A stretch of DNA of 64,000 nt from Oreocharis arfaki (GCA_013398015.1 VZRR01007842.1:310001-374000); one strand, 5' to 3'; positions 25,192 to 38,200 are shown, counted from the stretch's first letter. The notes: generated by a model from the letters alone, not told the origin. A program made the numbers and translations.

Positions 25192-28100
25192 GTGAGCTAT
25201 GTCCTAATATCATCTGTTGGAAAGGACTTTATGTTTTATATATTTCATGTTATTGCTCTGAAAGACTAAACGAGGGAGCACACTACCAACTGAAGTGCTT
25301 ATGGAAATTAAATCCACGTTTAAATGAATTTGAAACTTTTAATGCAGAATTGAGCACTTGGAAATTTTGCATCAACTCCTACTTAATTAAAATTAATAAG
25401 GTTTCAGAGAGTTTTAGTTGGGATGGATGAGGAAGGAATTTGGCCTTAAATGTGTAATTAAAATACAATTACATTGGAAGGAAGTAATTACTGAGGTTGT
25501 ACCTCAAAAGCATACCTAATGGGCTATCAGGAGAAAAGGTTTATGCGTTTGGTTCACCAGCTATATAAGATATAAAAGGATGTAGTCACTGGAAGAAAGA
25601 GATATTAGCAAGATCGTTTAGGTAGATAGTAGCAGCTCTTTTATGGTCAAATCACTCTGGCTACATTTAGCAAAGGGACTGCTTCATCTTAGGTTGGGGT
25701 GTGCAAGCAGCTCTGCAAGTTTCCCTTCTGACACATTTAGTAGTTTCCCAGCCCTCTCACAGGGCTGTGAGGGTGGGAAGCATTGTTCAACCAGTGTCAG
25801 ACATCTCTGGATGAGGGAAATGTTAGCACTGAAAGAGCTCAGCTGTCTGATTATAGGAACTGTTTGACAAAGGCATACTCAAAGCGAAGGGCCTAATCTG
25901 ACCCTGGTTAAAATCAAGGAACACTCATCTTGGTCCCTGCACCTGCCTGCATGAAGCCCTGAGCATAGAACCAGAACTGCAGTGTCAGTTATGCACAAAC
26001 CTACACTTGGTTTTGTTTTTACATTATTGCCCTGGCACAGCTGTGAAAAATGGTTTAATAAATATGACATTCCACAACATGCACAAAACAGACAGGTTTG
26101 GGAGGTAAAGCTGAAGGGTGAGCATTAAAACTGAAGCCACTCTGTGCTCCATGAAGACAGAACAATCCATCATTCATTTGATTTGTTTTGTTTTGTTTGG
26201 CTTTTTTTCCTTTTTTGGGTTATGTGATAGGTTTTGATTGTGAAGCCAGTGGTGAGGTTTCTGTTGACTGTACTGGAATTTGGATTAGGTTCATGGAAAT
26301 AAATGGATTATATTTTATAATGAACTGTATAGGTAGTCAAAGATGCAAAGTTCACAGTCCCATTTGGATCATCTCCATTTCAAAGGGTCAGAATCATGGA
26401 TTACATTGAATGGCCTGGAACTCCCGGGTGTAACCTTGTGTTTAAATCACATCAAGATGATTCGATTGTAAATTTTTGATTTAACCTTGTTTCTTCACAT
26501 AACTTTCTGAGGTTTTTGACTGTGATTTTTACAAGTACAGTGTGTTTTCTAAAGGAAGTGTGGGAGAGGAAATGTGCGTGTCTCGGCTGTGCAGTGTCCC
26601 CTTTGATGCAGTATCAAACACAGTGTAAGCAGCCTGATGTTTTAATCAACAGATAACATGTTCTTGGCAAGAAAGAGAATTTAGCACTTAGTGAAATGCA
26701 CTCTGCTGAACTGCTGACATTCAGTTCATAGTCAAACTTTTATGGGTAAAGAGAAACACACCCTTTGTATAGAAGATTTAGCTCAGTAAAATAAAATTCT
26801 GTGCCAGTAATTTCTCTCTACCCTTACATTCCCTGCAGCAATGCTTGTTACATGGATAAGAAACATGTAGAGCTTGGCTTAGCTTTTCTCACACCAAAAC
26901 CAGATGTCTTCACTAATACCCGAGCGGAATATTTTCAAGCATCTCTTCTCATTTTTAATGCAGTGCCGAAGATGTGGGATTGTCAGTGTTGTGGTACTTC
27001 ATCATCTAAAATGGTTCCCCTATTAGAGCTCCTGAAGAAGCCTGAGAAGGGGTGTTTCGTGTACAACATTGTCAACACTTGGCAACAGGGCAGGGCTGAG
27101 TGAAGTCAGCCTTCTGTGGCTGTAATAGCACAAGCACTTCCTTCCCTTAAATGGTTTCTTTCTTTTCCCCCAGGGTCTTGTTGCAACTCACACCTGAAAA
27201 AGCAGCCTTTATGTCTTCCTCAAGCTAATTAAATACAGATTCAAGCAGAGGAGCAATATTGCTAAGTGTCCATTTGTTAACTTGTTGGTCTCTGAAGATT
27301 CTCACATTTCAGTCGTGACCGACGTAAGTGGCAGCAGTGTTCTCAGCCATGGAAACCACATCTGGAGAAATCCCACCTCTCAAAATCACAAAACTCTTAA
27401 GGATTTACATGGGGTAACATTAACTACCAGTATAAAATAAATGTAGCGAAAACAGACTCCCAATCACAAAGGTCACTGAAAAGCCACACAGGTTTGGCTT
27501 ATGCTGATTTTTGCCTTCTTGTACCCATATGAAACATTTTTTTAATGCTTCCAGAGTGGGTGGAGAAATTTATCAGAGAAACTAATGGCCTGAAGTACAC
27601 AGCTGAGACAGGCAAAGACTACTGCCATGTAACTAGAATGTATGAGGGGTTTTTGTCCGAGAATGTCAGGATTTGGCATCGGTTTTGCATAGGGACATGG
27701 GATAATGCTTACTTCCTTTTTTTTTTTTCTTTTTTCTTTTACTCATTAAAGGCAAAACACAAATCTGTGCATTTTAAAGCAGCTCTCTGAAATATCATGG
27801 CCTTATAATTGCAATCTATCAGACTAAAAGCTAAATCTAAAATTAGACATTAAAATCACAATATTACCAGTCCTGGATTCAAGGCTTATATTGCTGTGAA
27901 TTTCTACGAAAATATTTAAGAATCAATTTAAATGCTAATGGACTTGTTTGCCACAAAACTAGGCAGTAGTGATACTCAATAGCTGCTTCAGAGCCATAGT
28001 GGTCGTTCCTTCACTGGACTTCACTTGTGACATTAAATTTACAGATGTTGCTGCATATCAAAGACCCATGCAAAATGAGGGGCTCCCTAAAACCCTACCG

Positions 28101-30324
28101 AAAGCAACTTCTCAAAACCTGAGATTGCTCATGTGGACTTTGAAAATCTGATTGTAGAGCCAGACATGAATTTGTGGAATCCTGGGGAAGAGTTAAAGGC
28201 AGAAGCACTTGTCTCTTCCTGTGCAGTACCTGGTGACTTGCTGCGGTCCCCAGCTTTGCCTGTGGGATATTCTCTGTAGTTCAGATACTTCAAAACCAGA
28301 TCCCTCTGCCAGCCTTGTGCAGTCCCTTTGGGTTACACTTCTTCAGGGGCCACAGGTACTTCCCACTCCAGTGGTGGTGGGATTACACCCCATTAGGGGC
28401 TCTTTCCATTTAACTCAGGACTAGCTGCATCATTGCTTCTGAAAAGCACATTCTGTGACCTCTATCACCATCTAGGGCTCGGTCCAAGACCATGTGATAG
28501 AGGGGACAGTGAGGTGTCTCTTTGTCCAGCACACAACCAGTGCCCTTGTTAAACTTTCGATGTGAGGGCCTGGGAACAGCACTTTCCCACACATTTTCTG
28601 GAGCAATCATAGGCAGTGCTGTACGAGCAAATGGCCCTGGCTCAGGCCATCCACACACACCTGGGGCATCTCCATTCACAATCACCACCAACTCAGTCCT
28701 GAGCTGATGAAATCAAGATTGTTGTGAGGCTGTCCTGTGTCCAGGCTCTCCAGTGTCAGGAGATGACTTGGTGTAGATTCTTGGCTCTCTGCTGTCTGGC
28801 TTTCACCTCTGTTTGATTTGCAGGCATATCCATTGGATACATCCATTTGAGAAAACTAAGATGTGGCTATGGACATGCTGTCATGTATACAGCCCACAAT
28901 GGTTGTGACCCCTTACCCCAGTTTGGCCTGTGCTGACCAGCACCCATCCATCAATTCCTGGACAAGATGTAAGGGTCAAGCTCAGGACCATTCCAAATAC
29001 ACAGTGTTGGGAAAAAGTTGTTGAATCACATGGGCAAGAAAGAACTGTTCTTTGCCAGGGAACAACTCCAGACATATTTAATTCATTGTTATATTTGTAG
29101 CATTTGAAGCCACTTTCATTTGATCAAAATTGTTTGGAAACTGCCTAGCAAATCCCAAGGTCATTTGGGAGAACGGGCAGGGAAAAAAAGGGAGTGAAAA
29201 AGCAAATAAACACATTTGCCAGTAGCAGTTTTTGCTAAATAGCTAGGCTGGAAAAAAAAAAGTGAAGAAAGCTTCCCTCCTGGCACTTGTGGATTGGGTC
29301 AAAACAGGGCAACCATAGGCAACCACAAGCATGTTCACGATCTGCAAAATGTGTATACAAGGAAAGGAAAGATCTGGGAATGACAAGTTGAAGGAGAGTG
29401 AGAAAGTTGCTCCAGTGGAGCTGTTGATGGAAAAAAGCTGTTCCTGGTGTGTCCCCACGTAGCAGAGTGCACTCACTGAGACAGTTGAAACACCTTTGGA
29501 CTTTCTGCCAGAAGAGGCAACATGATTTTGGAGTGCAGTCCAGCCTGAAAGAAGGTGGAAGGGCAGGACAAGGAGTCAAGCCCTGGTTAACCTGGTGGTA
29601 ATACAGCCCGTGAGACAGAGAAGATAGGGCAGTTCTGGAGAACCAGACTCTTTACAAGCCCAGCAGCTGCACAGTGCATGGTGCTATCTTGCATGTTTGT
29701 ACTGTATTTCTGCAGTGGTTGTACCCAGGACTGTGGCATGGGTGCGGCTCCCCTGTGCTGGGTGTCAGGCACCCCAAAGTGGCAGAGAAACGTGGCCCCT
29801 GCCAGCAGACACTCACACCAGAGAGCAGAGACACCTTCACTCCCTTTCTGCAGGTAGAGGGAGGGACGGGGCACCACGGCATTCCCCCATTCAATGTCTC
29901 TGGGAGCTCAACAGCCTTGGATGGGACCAAGGTGTGGGGACATCTGCCTGCACCACTTCTGAACAATAGGAGACTCATTTTCATCCTGTTGATTGTTCAT
30001 CACATTGATTGTTAGTGGGTTTAGAATTTAAATATTAAAGGACAGCTTCAGAATTAAGCAGGCAGCAACCTTAGTCCTTTTTCATTAAGAAAACATCTGG
30101 AGGCTTTTTTGCCCTCCTGAACAAGGTTTGAAAAGACAAGTTATCCTCATAAAATCTTACAAACGCCCACAGGACAATTTTACTTTGAAGTATCAATGTG
30201 ACAGGGCAAAAGCAGAACAATTTGATACTAATGACTTCAGTCACCATCCTAATGCTTCATGTTTTAAAGATCATTTTGCAATAAAGACATCATGATTTTA
30301 CAGTCACATTAGAATAATAAACCA
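25192..30324. other. Unique non-coding DNA
   Basis: No gene is recognised. The stretch contains a short TTTTG tract at about 26178-26199, a T-rich tract at 27717-27742, and a good acceptor (TTCCCTGCAG at about 26830-26839) that opens an in-frame stretch lacking a good donor. The possible non-coding exon at 27174-27323 is listed separately. Frames near 29.2-30.0 kb on both strands have no recognisable content. Confidence 0.5.
27174..27323 (+). other. Possible 150-bp non-coding exon
   Basis: A strong acceptor, TTTCTTTCTTTTCCCCCAG, closes at 27173 and a strong donor, GAC/GTAAGTGG, begins at 27324. All three forward frames contain stops, so if transcribed and spliced this would be an untranslated or lncRNA exon. 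Strand is inferred from the splice words only. Confidence 0.17.
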
Positions 30325-30440
30325 TAGCACTTACCGAGTACTCTTCCTCTAAGACATGAAATAAATTGGAACAATAAGAATTTTTTTCATTTTAGAGTTG
30401 GAGAAACTGAGGCCCAAGGACATGACCTTCTCACAGCACA
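30325..30440 (+). mobile_element. MIR-like ancient SINE relic
   Basis: The segment CATTTTAGAGTTGGAGAAAC at 30388, followed by TGAGGCCCA, matches the conserved MIR block (CATTTTACAGATGAGGAAAC then TGAGGCACA) at about 24 of 29 positions by my own comparison from memory. Upstream, AGCACTTACCGAGTACTC and TTCTAAG-like words at 30328-30350 fall where the MIR 5' half (GAGCACTTACTATGTGCC) would lie. Downstream, TCTCACAGCACAGTCTG loosely fits the GGTCACACAGCTAGT part. MIR-type CORE-SINEs predate birds, so surviving copies in a bird are old. Boundaries are approximate. Confidence 0.5.
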
Positions 30441-30902
30441 GTCTGGGAGAGCCTCACCTGCCTCCTTGTTCTGCGGCTGCCCTTTGGGTCATACTGTCCC
30501 TCACCTGCTAGTCCAGACAAGATGACTGATGACAACTCTCTGCAGGAGAGAGCAGATGCGGATTGATGTTCTCTCTCCCTCCTTGGTAACTCCAGGCACT
30601 TCACCAAGACACCTCAGACAGGAGTATTGAAACTGTCATTAGGAAAAAAAATAAAGCAGAAAGAAGAATTGTCAGGATCTATTCACAATAGACAAGCTGA
30701 ATACAATTCATCAGACCTGCTGATATTCTCTGGAGGGAGGTGGGGTTGCCACTGAGTCACCTTTTCCCATCATTTTTGCTGGCACTTTCTTCTGTCCTTT
30801 CATCTGCATAAGAAAAGCAGTAGAGTTGACCTCAGCCTGGGTGGCTGCATCTCACCTGGTCCCACAGCAGGCTCCCTCACTGGCTTTACAGCCACCAAGA
30901 GG

Positions 30903-30978
30903 TGCGGAACCCACGGACGTGCGGCTGGTACTGAGCATCCCTTTGAGTGCAGCGAGCACAAAGGCGGGACGCCGACGA
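30903..30978. other. Isolated CpG clump
   Basis: Nine CpG dinucleotides fall within about 80 bases (GTGCGGAACC, CACGGACGTGCGGC, AGCGAGC, GGCGGGACGCCGACGA), while the surrounding kilobases have almost none. It is too short for a CpG island by the usual length criterion. No repeat family is recognised. It could be a remnant of an inserted GC-rich element or a small unmethylated regulatory site. Confidence 0.5.
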
Positions 30979-32529
30979 TATGTCAGATTTCTAATTAAGA
31001 TTCAACAGTCTCCAACCTGGCTCAATTCATTATTCATCTAGAAATTTTTCTCTCTAAGTTCCTTCTTTTCTTTTGCTGTCACCCACTAAGCAAAGCTATT
31101 CTTTTCCCTCCCAGAAGCTCCATCCACATCTCTGCTAATATGAGAGAGAAGAGAAAGAAATGGTTACAAACCAGGTCCCGGAGCAGTCATCAATATTTAC
31201 AGGAGTCTGACAATGACTTATCTTAGACCATTTACATTTAAACCACAGAAATGCAAATGAAGTGTTGTTTGCATTGTGAGCAGCAAGGATGGGATATTCT
31301 TACTCTAGCAGAGATCTGTTGCTCTTCCAGAAATATTTCTTTTTGGTGCTACCCTGGCCTCTCACTGTAACATGCAGTCAGGAAGTCAGTCAGGAAAGGC
31401 AATACAAAAGACAGAGTGTGTTTCCTGGCTCAGAAACAGGTGTAGGTTGCTTAAATTTTGGCAGAGGTAAGAAGGGAGGAAAAAGTCTTCCCAGCAGTTG
31501 TTCACCATCAGAGCCTCTGCTGCGCTCTTTCGTGGCAGTTGCCCAGCAAGCCAGTGAGTGCTGAACTGACATAAAAGATTGATCCAGATAAAATATTTAG
31601 GGATTGACATGATTAAATATGCAGGGCTTGAAATGAACGTTTCACTCTCCACTGTTCTTCTCCAAAACATCATCCCATATATTGCACACTGAGGGTAAGA
31701 TGGCATGGGGAAAAAAGGAAAAAGAAGGACAATCTCTTGACTGGGGGCTCTCATCTTGACCCTTCAGAGGGAAGAGAGTTTGTACTGATGGGGACGTAAT
31801 CCTCAAGACGAGGTTTCAATGCAGGGTGCCCAGAGGGAGCAGGAGTGCTGCCTGCCTCCCTGCTGTCCTGGGGAAGGGCCCACAGGTGCTCTCACTGTGA
31901 TGGTCGTGCTCACTCACTGCAGCATCCTGGCCCTGGGGCACTTGTTGAAAGCCGTCCAGAGCATCAGATGGCACATCAGAAAGCAGAAAGCAATTTCAGA
32001 CACGGGATTGCTTCTGGTAGCAGCACTCATTGCCAGTTCAAGGTTGTCAGCCTCCCAAACTGACTTTTATTCTCAGCTAGGGTTGTTGTTGTTGTTTTTT
32101 TTTTTTTCCCTTAACACAGCAATCTTTATGCTAGGCATCATCTGCAGAATTGGCTGGAAAGATATAGATTATCATTCCATCAAGTTCCCTGGATCTGAAT
32201 CTTCATGTTTATTTGTCTTTGCATGACTGAGAAATGCACTCAGGGCTGCTCTGGGAGTAGAGGCTACCCTCAGGAATAAGGAAAAGTCCCATGAGTGTAA
32301 AAGATAATTTCACTACATCTTGGATGTGTGAGATGTGGGAGGACAACCCCCCCTCTTTTTTCGCTGCTTGCTTATGTTGCTGTGTATGAGTTATTTCCAA
32401 ATGATGAAAGTGATTGCCAGGAGTAGACAGGTTGTTATGAATGGAATAACTTTTGAATTCTGCTTATAATTACCTTTCCTTCCTGTATATTTTTCCTTCC
32501 TTTCATTTATTTATTTTTAATATATTTTT

Positions 32530-32720
32530 ATTTTTAGGGCCCGTATCTAGTACATTTCTTGCCTTACGCGGAAGACTTAATAGTCCATCGCTTGATTTCC
32601 ATGCTAATTAAGCACATGGCTTCTCTAAATAACTACCACATCCTTGCTTACTTAATATGCACTTTTATACCCTTAGCAATGATCTGATAACATTGTCAGA
32701 GCAAAATTCAGAACAAGAAA
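32530..32720. promoter_or_regulatory. Possible conserved non-coding element
   Basis: This block is AT-rich but high in complexity. It contains several homeobox- and POU-like words (GACTTAATAGTCC, ATGCTAATTAAGCAC, CTTAATATGCAC) and two CpGs (TTACGCGGAAG) that would be expected to decay in neutral DNA. It has no open frame. The call is inference from composition; conservation cannot be tested here. Confidence 0.2.
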
Positions 32721-33032
32721 CTGCAGGGATTAGATATCAAGGAGGACACTGTAGGGACTGTGTTAATTGAGGCAATCAGCAAGATTAAGATGAGTCTTGC
32801 TGCTTCCTGGTATTGGTCTTACTGACACAACACAGACCCCAAAGCACTTTACCTGCTGCACAACGTGGTTAAGTCGCTCTCCTCCCTAGGGTGTGTAACC
32901 TAATCTGCTAGATAAAACACTTAGCAGACTCAAACCAGCTGGTGTTAAAAGCTGTATTTCTAAGATACGGCAACCTGTGTAAGCCTTTAAAGACTACTAA
33001 AAATAGTGAAGGCCAATAAAAGTTGTCATTTA

Positions 33033-33096
33033 GTGTGTGTGTGCATGCACACAGAGACAGAGATGTGTGTGTGTGTTTGTGGTGTGTGTGAGTGCA
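33033..33096. repeat. Interrupted TG dinucleotide microsatellite
   Basis: Runs of TG are interrupted by CATGCACACAGAGACAGAGA and TTTGTGG. The half-palindromic GTGCATGCAC inside it may extrude. Frames here give repetitive Cys/Val or His/Thr peptides that are artefacts. Confidence 0.85.
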
Positions 33097-34599
33097 CAGG
33101 CTGGACTGAGCTGGGTTGATGCTGCTCCAGCTTCAACAGTGAGGCTTGCCCAAGTAATCTCCAGGGGTCTCTCTAAACAGCATTTCCCTGGATTTCTGAT
33201 AGAATCCATGGGTGTGGATGTGACACAATATAACATTAAAATTTTTTAAATGACTATTCCTGCTTCAAAAATATTGGTATTTTTCTTTTTTTCTTTCACC
33301 CCCAAGGCTTCTTTCTACAATTAAAATGAAAATACCTGTGCAACAAATGATTTTGCATAAATAGGCTTTGAATAATGGAACTGTTGACAAGTAAAAAAAA
33401 GGCACTACCCAAACCTTTTTCAAATCAATTCTTGACAGAGTTCTTCAAACAGAGATAAACATTGCTCGTGTAATGATTTGCCACATGACCTTGCACTTGA
33501 AGTGCCAAGCAAAGTGAAAAATAGCACATTCAAACAAGAAAAAGTGCTGATTTTGATTCCCAAAATAATGTTTTTGTAGATGGAAGTATTTCTGCTATGG
33601 ACTAGCATGCACATACAGAGAGAAAGTTAAGATTTTCCTCTAGCAATATATGACATTTCCCTCTCAGCTAGATAACTGAGAGGCTTTTTGGGCTCACTAA
33701 AAACACTTCTGCACATCTGGGAGCAATACAGCTCAAAAGCAATTCGAGAGGAAGGATAAGTCTCGCAGTTAAGGCAGAGGATTAAAAAGGAGTGTTCAGT
33801 TCAGCCCTGTCCTGACCTCTGAGCCAGGTTCTTTCACCCTCCAAGATTCCCATTCCCATGGGTCTCTGTGGGTCAGGGGTTCTCGTCTGACCAGAGACCC
33901 TTCCCATCTTCTCTGGCATCAGAGTCCTTGTTTCCCATGCATTTATAGACAAATAAGAAAAGCTTGGGAAACAAGCAGGAGGAAATGAAAGTAATCCCTG
34001 TTGGGAAGAAATGCAATATAAGTGGCCTACTGAAACCTCCTGGGAGGCTCTATATGATGGCAATGTTAGAAGTGCTGGGTAAAACCTGCCTGGGCAGGGC
34101 ACAGGCTGTGAGAGGGGGGTTGGCACGTTCCCCACCCACCATTGCTGGTTTGGGGATGGTGGGCATGGTACACCAGAGGCAGCAAGCCTGCTCTACCTCT
34201 GTGTAAGGGAATGGGTTCATAAATCACACACCTATGAAACCAAAACCTTCGGAGAGGGGAGATACTTTGCAGCCCCAGTCCTGCTGTTGTCCTTCAGCAA
34301 GGAAAACTGTTCCGAAGCAGGAAGAACAGGCTGCCATCGCTGCCCTGACGAGCTGTGCAACTCCAAGCGCCACACACACTCAACAGTTAAAGACGCTAGT
34401 TTCCCAAACTGGAAAAGTTGCAAGTGAAACTGAGTGTAAAAAATTGTCAGGCAGAAGCACATATTAAATGGCCAAAAAGCCATTACTTCACAGTAAAGGA
34501 GCTGAGCAATATTGGTGAAAAGCACATTCTCTTTCAGCGGAAGAATGAAGGCAGGAATAATGAATTAAAAAGCAATATGCAACATATGGCAAAAACGGA

Positions 34600-35225
34600 G
34601 AGGTAATAAAAAACCATATAAATAAGAGTTTATGAGGTGTAGAAAATTGATAAAGGATACTAAAGACATCAGAAGAAACTTCATGGCTGGTCAGACTTTG
34701 TTGAAGAAGAAGGATTTTTTTGAAAACATATAAATAATAGAAGAAAAAATATCAATTCCATAGACTCATTACTAGCTGAAGACAGCCCAGCCATTAATAA
34801 CAATGAAGAAAACCCCCAAAGTGTTCAACAATTATTTCTGCTATTTGGAATAATGTATTTTCTGACATGTTACTAATTAAGAAAGATATTGAACAATTTT
34901 CACTAGGGTTAACCCATTTTTTTAAGTTGGAAGGTCCTCAAAATGGTCCACAAGAGTCAATGAAGGGTATTTTAAGCTTGTGTATGTAAATTTTTAATAT
35001 TAATATTAATATTTTTGATAATGAGGACATTCTTATAGTTCAGTGTCAGTACTGTGTAAAAATTCTGAGATAAATGAAACCATGCAGGTAAATATAGTCC
35101 AGTTTACTTGATATCAATATCAGGCAGAGTATCGGAGAAATTAATGGAAAATTTAATTAATAAGGAGTGAGAAGAGAGGCGTATAATTAACATGGCCATG
35201 CTGAAAGGGAGTTTGTGATTTCAGG
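34600..35225 (+). mobile_element. Ancient CR1-clade LINE fragment (ORF2, linker and reverse transcriptase), decayed
   Basis: Pieces of a non-LTR retrotransposon polymerase read in shifting plus-strand frames. Near 34640 the frame gives RCRKLIKDTKDIRRNF and KKKDFFENI, like the basic linker before the CR1 reverse transcriptase. At 34770-34840 it reads DSLLAEDSPAINNNEE, then KVFNNYF after a frameshift, matching the usual spot for an AEVLNAFF-type motif. At 34924 KLEGPQNGPQES matches the K(A/S)xGPDxxHPR block. At 35099 PVYLISISGRVSEKLMEN matches the RPxSLTSxxGKxxEKxI block. Order and spacing agree with CR1. Several stops and frameshifts make it non-functional. A TAATAT microsatellite has grown inside at about 34994-35015. 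It is far more diverged than the other CR1 copies here, so probably much older. Confidence 0.7.
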
Positions 35226-38200
35226 CTGACTCCCTGAGGTGGGAAGTGTGGCCACTAGAGTGTAACCAGGCAGGACCAATCTCTTCAGTGCACAAGGCTG
35301 GAGTGTGCAGGAGACCCAAGACCAACACAACAAAAGCCAACGTGCTGCTTCCCTTCAACCAAGACAGATTCTGCGATCCCCCTCTCCAGCTGTCCCCTAA
35401 CCCTGCAAGGAGTGAGTAACCCCCACTGCCAGGGTCACACACTGATGGGTGGCACTAAGGAAAAGCCACGGGAGCCAGGGACAGAGTCTGAAATGACTTC
35501 CAGAGTGGAAGGTGGAGGAGCCTGGCGGCTCCTGCTGGCAGGGGTAGCCCAGATCAGGCCAGGTCAGTGGATGCAAGAGGGCTGGGGCTGTAACAAAGTG
35601 CAGGAAACAGAGATTGGGACAGGGGCTCAGTGAGGCAGGAGTGAAGGCAGCAGAAATGCAGTGGGAGCTGTGGGAAGGAATGAAGAAAATCTGAATTTGT
35701 CAACAAGAGAGCGTTTTCTGAAAGATCTGCATCCTAGGCAAGAGATGAGAAAGGCTCCCGTGGACAGAACAGTCGGGTCTTGTGCCATGGTCCACTTCAC
35801 TGCCGCATGCATGGTCTTCATATGAAAGGCAAGCTTTTAACATCGATCAGTGAATCTCAAATGGCTTTTATGTTTTAATTTGTTGTTCTTTAACACAGAA
35901 AAGTCATGCAGGTAAATAAATAAAGTAGTTGTGCAGAAACCTGTGAAGCCAAAAATGAAATGGGGGCAGGAAGCAGGGCAGTGTAGGTGCTTCAGGAAGT
36001 GAGGGGAGCACTGTGGGATGTGGGCTGTGGGATGTTCAGTTGACAAAAAAATAAAATAGAGGAAAAGAAGGAGAGGGGCATATGATATAGACTTAGGAGG
36101 CTTCATCAAATTCCCTTAACCAGGTTTCATGAAATGATGAGTGTGTGGCTGAACTACCCTTTCAAAGGAGTGCTCCAGCAGATTGGCAGGGAATACAATG
36201 AAGGGTCATTTTTCCCTTGGAGCTCTTTAATTCCTTTCTTTTATTGAATCAGTGAATTGCAGATTTCGCCTATCAAAGGTCCAGGTTCCTTTGGAGCTGT
36301 TTGATGGTGAGCCATATTCTGCCTTGACTTGCATCCCAGGCAACCCACCAAGTTCAATGGCACCTTGTGGAGAGTAAAGCAGGACAGACTTTAGCTTGAT
36401 GTTCTTAACAGTGTTGTGGCTGCTAATGAAGCATGACCTGATCTGGCACATGCTCAGACACTGGTGCCAGAGTCTGCAGTGGAATAGATTGTCTTTAATG
36501 TGAAAATGGAATTCATTCGTCAGTACATCATGTATATGAGAAAGCAGAACAAGTTTTGTCTTTTGTTTGGTTTTGTTCCCATTGAGGAGTCACTCAGACA
36601 AAACATGCAACAAATAATTTGGGCATTTTAGGCAGTGAAAACGTTTATTTTCCCCTTGCTCCTGCTCCACCCGAAAGTTAGGGAGCTGATTGTCTTGTAA
36701 GATACCGTGGGCAAGTTTTAAGACTCCTCTTACAAAAGAAAGGATAGGAATGTTTCTTCTATAAGGAAGAATTGCAGAACTGGAAATGATCCATATTTGG
36801 GACATGAATGCAAGCTGTTATGCAGATCAAAGTATCTATTTGAAGCTGAATTACTCAACAGCATCTATCTATGCCTCTTCAACACCTGCAGATTAGCAAT
36901 GTAATCATGTGGAGGTTGCTATAGCTACATCTCTAGAGCAGGTGGAGTTCTTCATCTCTTGGAGCATTATGTTCATTCTTCGCAAATAAACCACATAAAA
37001 GTATATTTAAAATACCACCCTAGTGGTATCAGCGCCATGTCTCTTGCTGACAATGTCATGTCTGATCTGCCCTTACCCTGTTAGTCTCGATTGTTCTCTC
37101 CAGAAACAACGCCACTTCCATCTGAGCATCAAGCCTCCCCTGTAAATACACGTGAACAAGCACCAGGGCCTTGCCAACCCAGACCTAGTAAGGTCATAAA
37201 GCAAGTGCTTGAGTTCAAGCTGAGGAAGACTGCTAAAGCACAGCTAGCAAATTTGTAGTCTTGCCTTGGGGCTGATGGCATTTAAGACCGTACGCTGGAG
37301 CTAAATACAGCACGTAGCAAAACTACCAGCCTTCAGCAACAACAGTTTCCAGGGTCTGACAAATGCTCAAACAGCAGGAGTGCTGGTTGTGATGGTTTTC
37401 TGCTGGTTGTTTGCCTAAGTCTCTTTCAGAACAAGGGTTCTACTCACTTTTTTCTATTTTTATTTTTTTTTTTAAATTGAATACTTCAACCTTCTTGTTT
37501 GGGTTCCTCTACTGTTTACCATAGCAAAGGGCTGTCCAGATGACCTTTCCTTGTAGCTGTCTGTCTGCAGTGACTGGCACATGCTGTAACCCCTAACCCT
37601 CTGCCAGTCAAGACCACAACATGCTAACCTGTGTGAAAACTCAACTTTTTCTCTTCAATCCCTGTGGAAAAAGCTGATAGTCTAAGAGAACAGCCCTGAC
37701 AAACTGAAAAAAAAGTGACAAAAAACTAAGAAGAGAAAGTACCAAAGAGTAGATTAAAAAAAACCAAAAAACCATGGTGCTTTGACTTGTCTAATTTTGT
37801 CATTCTCCTTGTTTGTCTTCCGCTCTATCTCTGCATCAAGTGCAAGCTTTTCATTCCCTAGTGAAGGTAGGGAAAGAGAGACTTCTTACTAAAAATTGAC
37901 GACAGCAGCAACAACAGAGCATGTTCTCCCTCTGTGGCAAATTATAATTACTAGACTAGAAAGCTAAGTATCAGAAAATGCTCCAAACACAACATTACTT
38001 CAACAGCATTTCAATAGAAAGCTCCAGTTTTCCCCAGAAAGACGATGCTATTGAAAGGGTATTTAAAAAAACAGTAGAAATTTTTGCCAATGCACAACTT
38101 CATTCTCAGCACTGGTCTGTTTCCACTTACTCCTTTTCCCTCAGTTGCCCCTTAAGTCATGTCTTTGATACACAGGCTTTTAAAATTTTTACAGATTACT

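Larger units (their letters stand above)
31042..34599. other. Unique non-coding DNA with microsatellites
   Basis: No gene is recognised. It holds a GTT repeat running into a 13-base T run at 32082-32107, a possible conserved element at 32530-32720 and a TG-rich repeat at 33033-33096, the last two listed separately. The frame at 31819-32226 is hydrophobic in places, but its end is produced by the GTT/T tract and it has no family resemblance. Confidence 0.5.

Noticed and set aside
26801..27103. Coding exon after the acceptor near 26839
   Set aside because: The acceptor is good but no acceptable donor follows in frame, and the peptide is unfamiliar.
31819..32226. 135-codon frame with hydrophobic segments
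   Set aside because: Part of the hydrophobicity comes from the GTT/T tract, and no family or splice structure supports it.
34232..34606. Upstream extension of the ancient LINE fragment
   Set aside because: I could not match this part to the CR1 endonuclease or linker in any frame.
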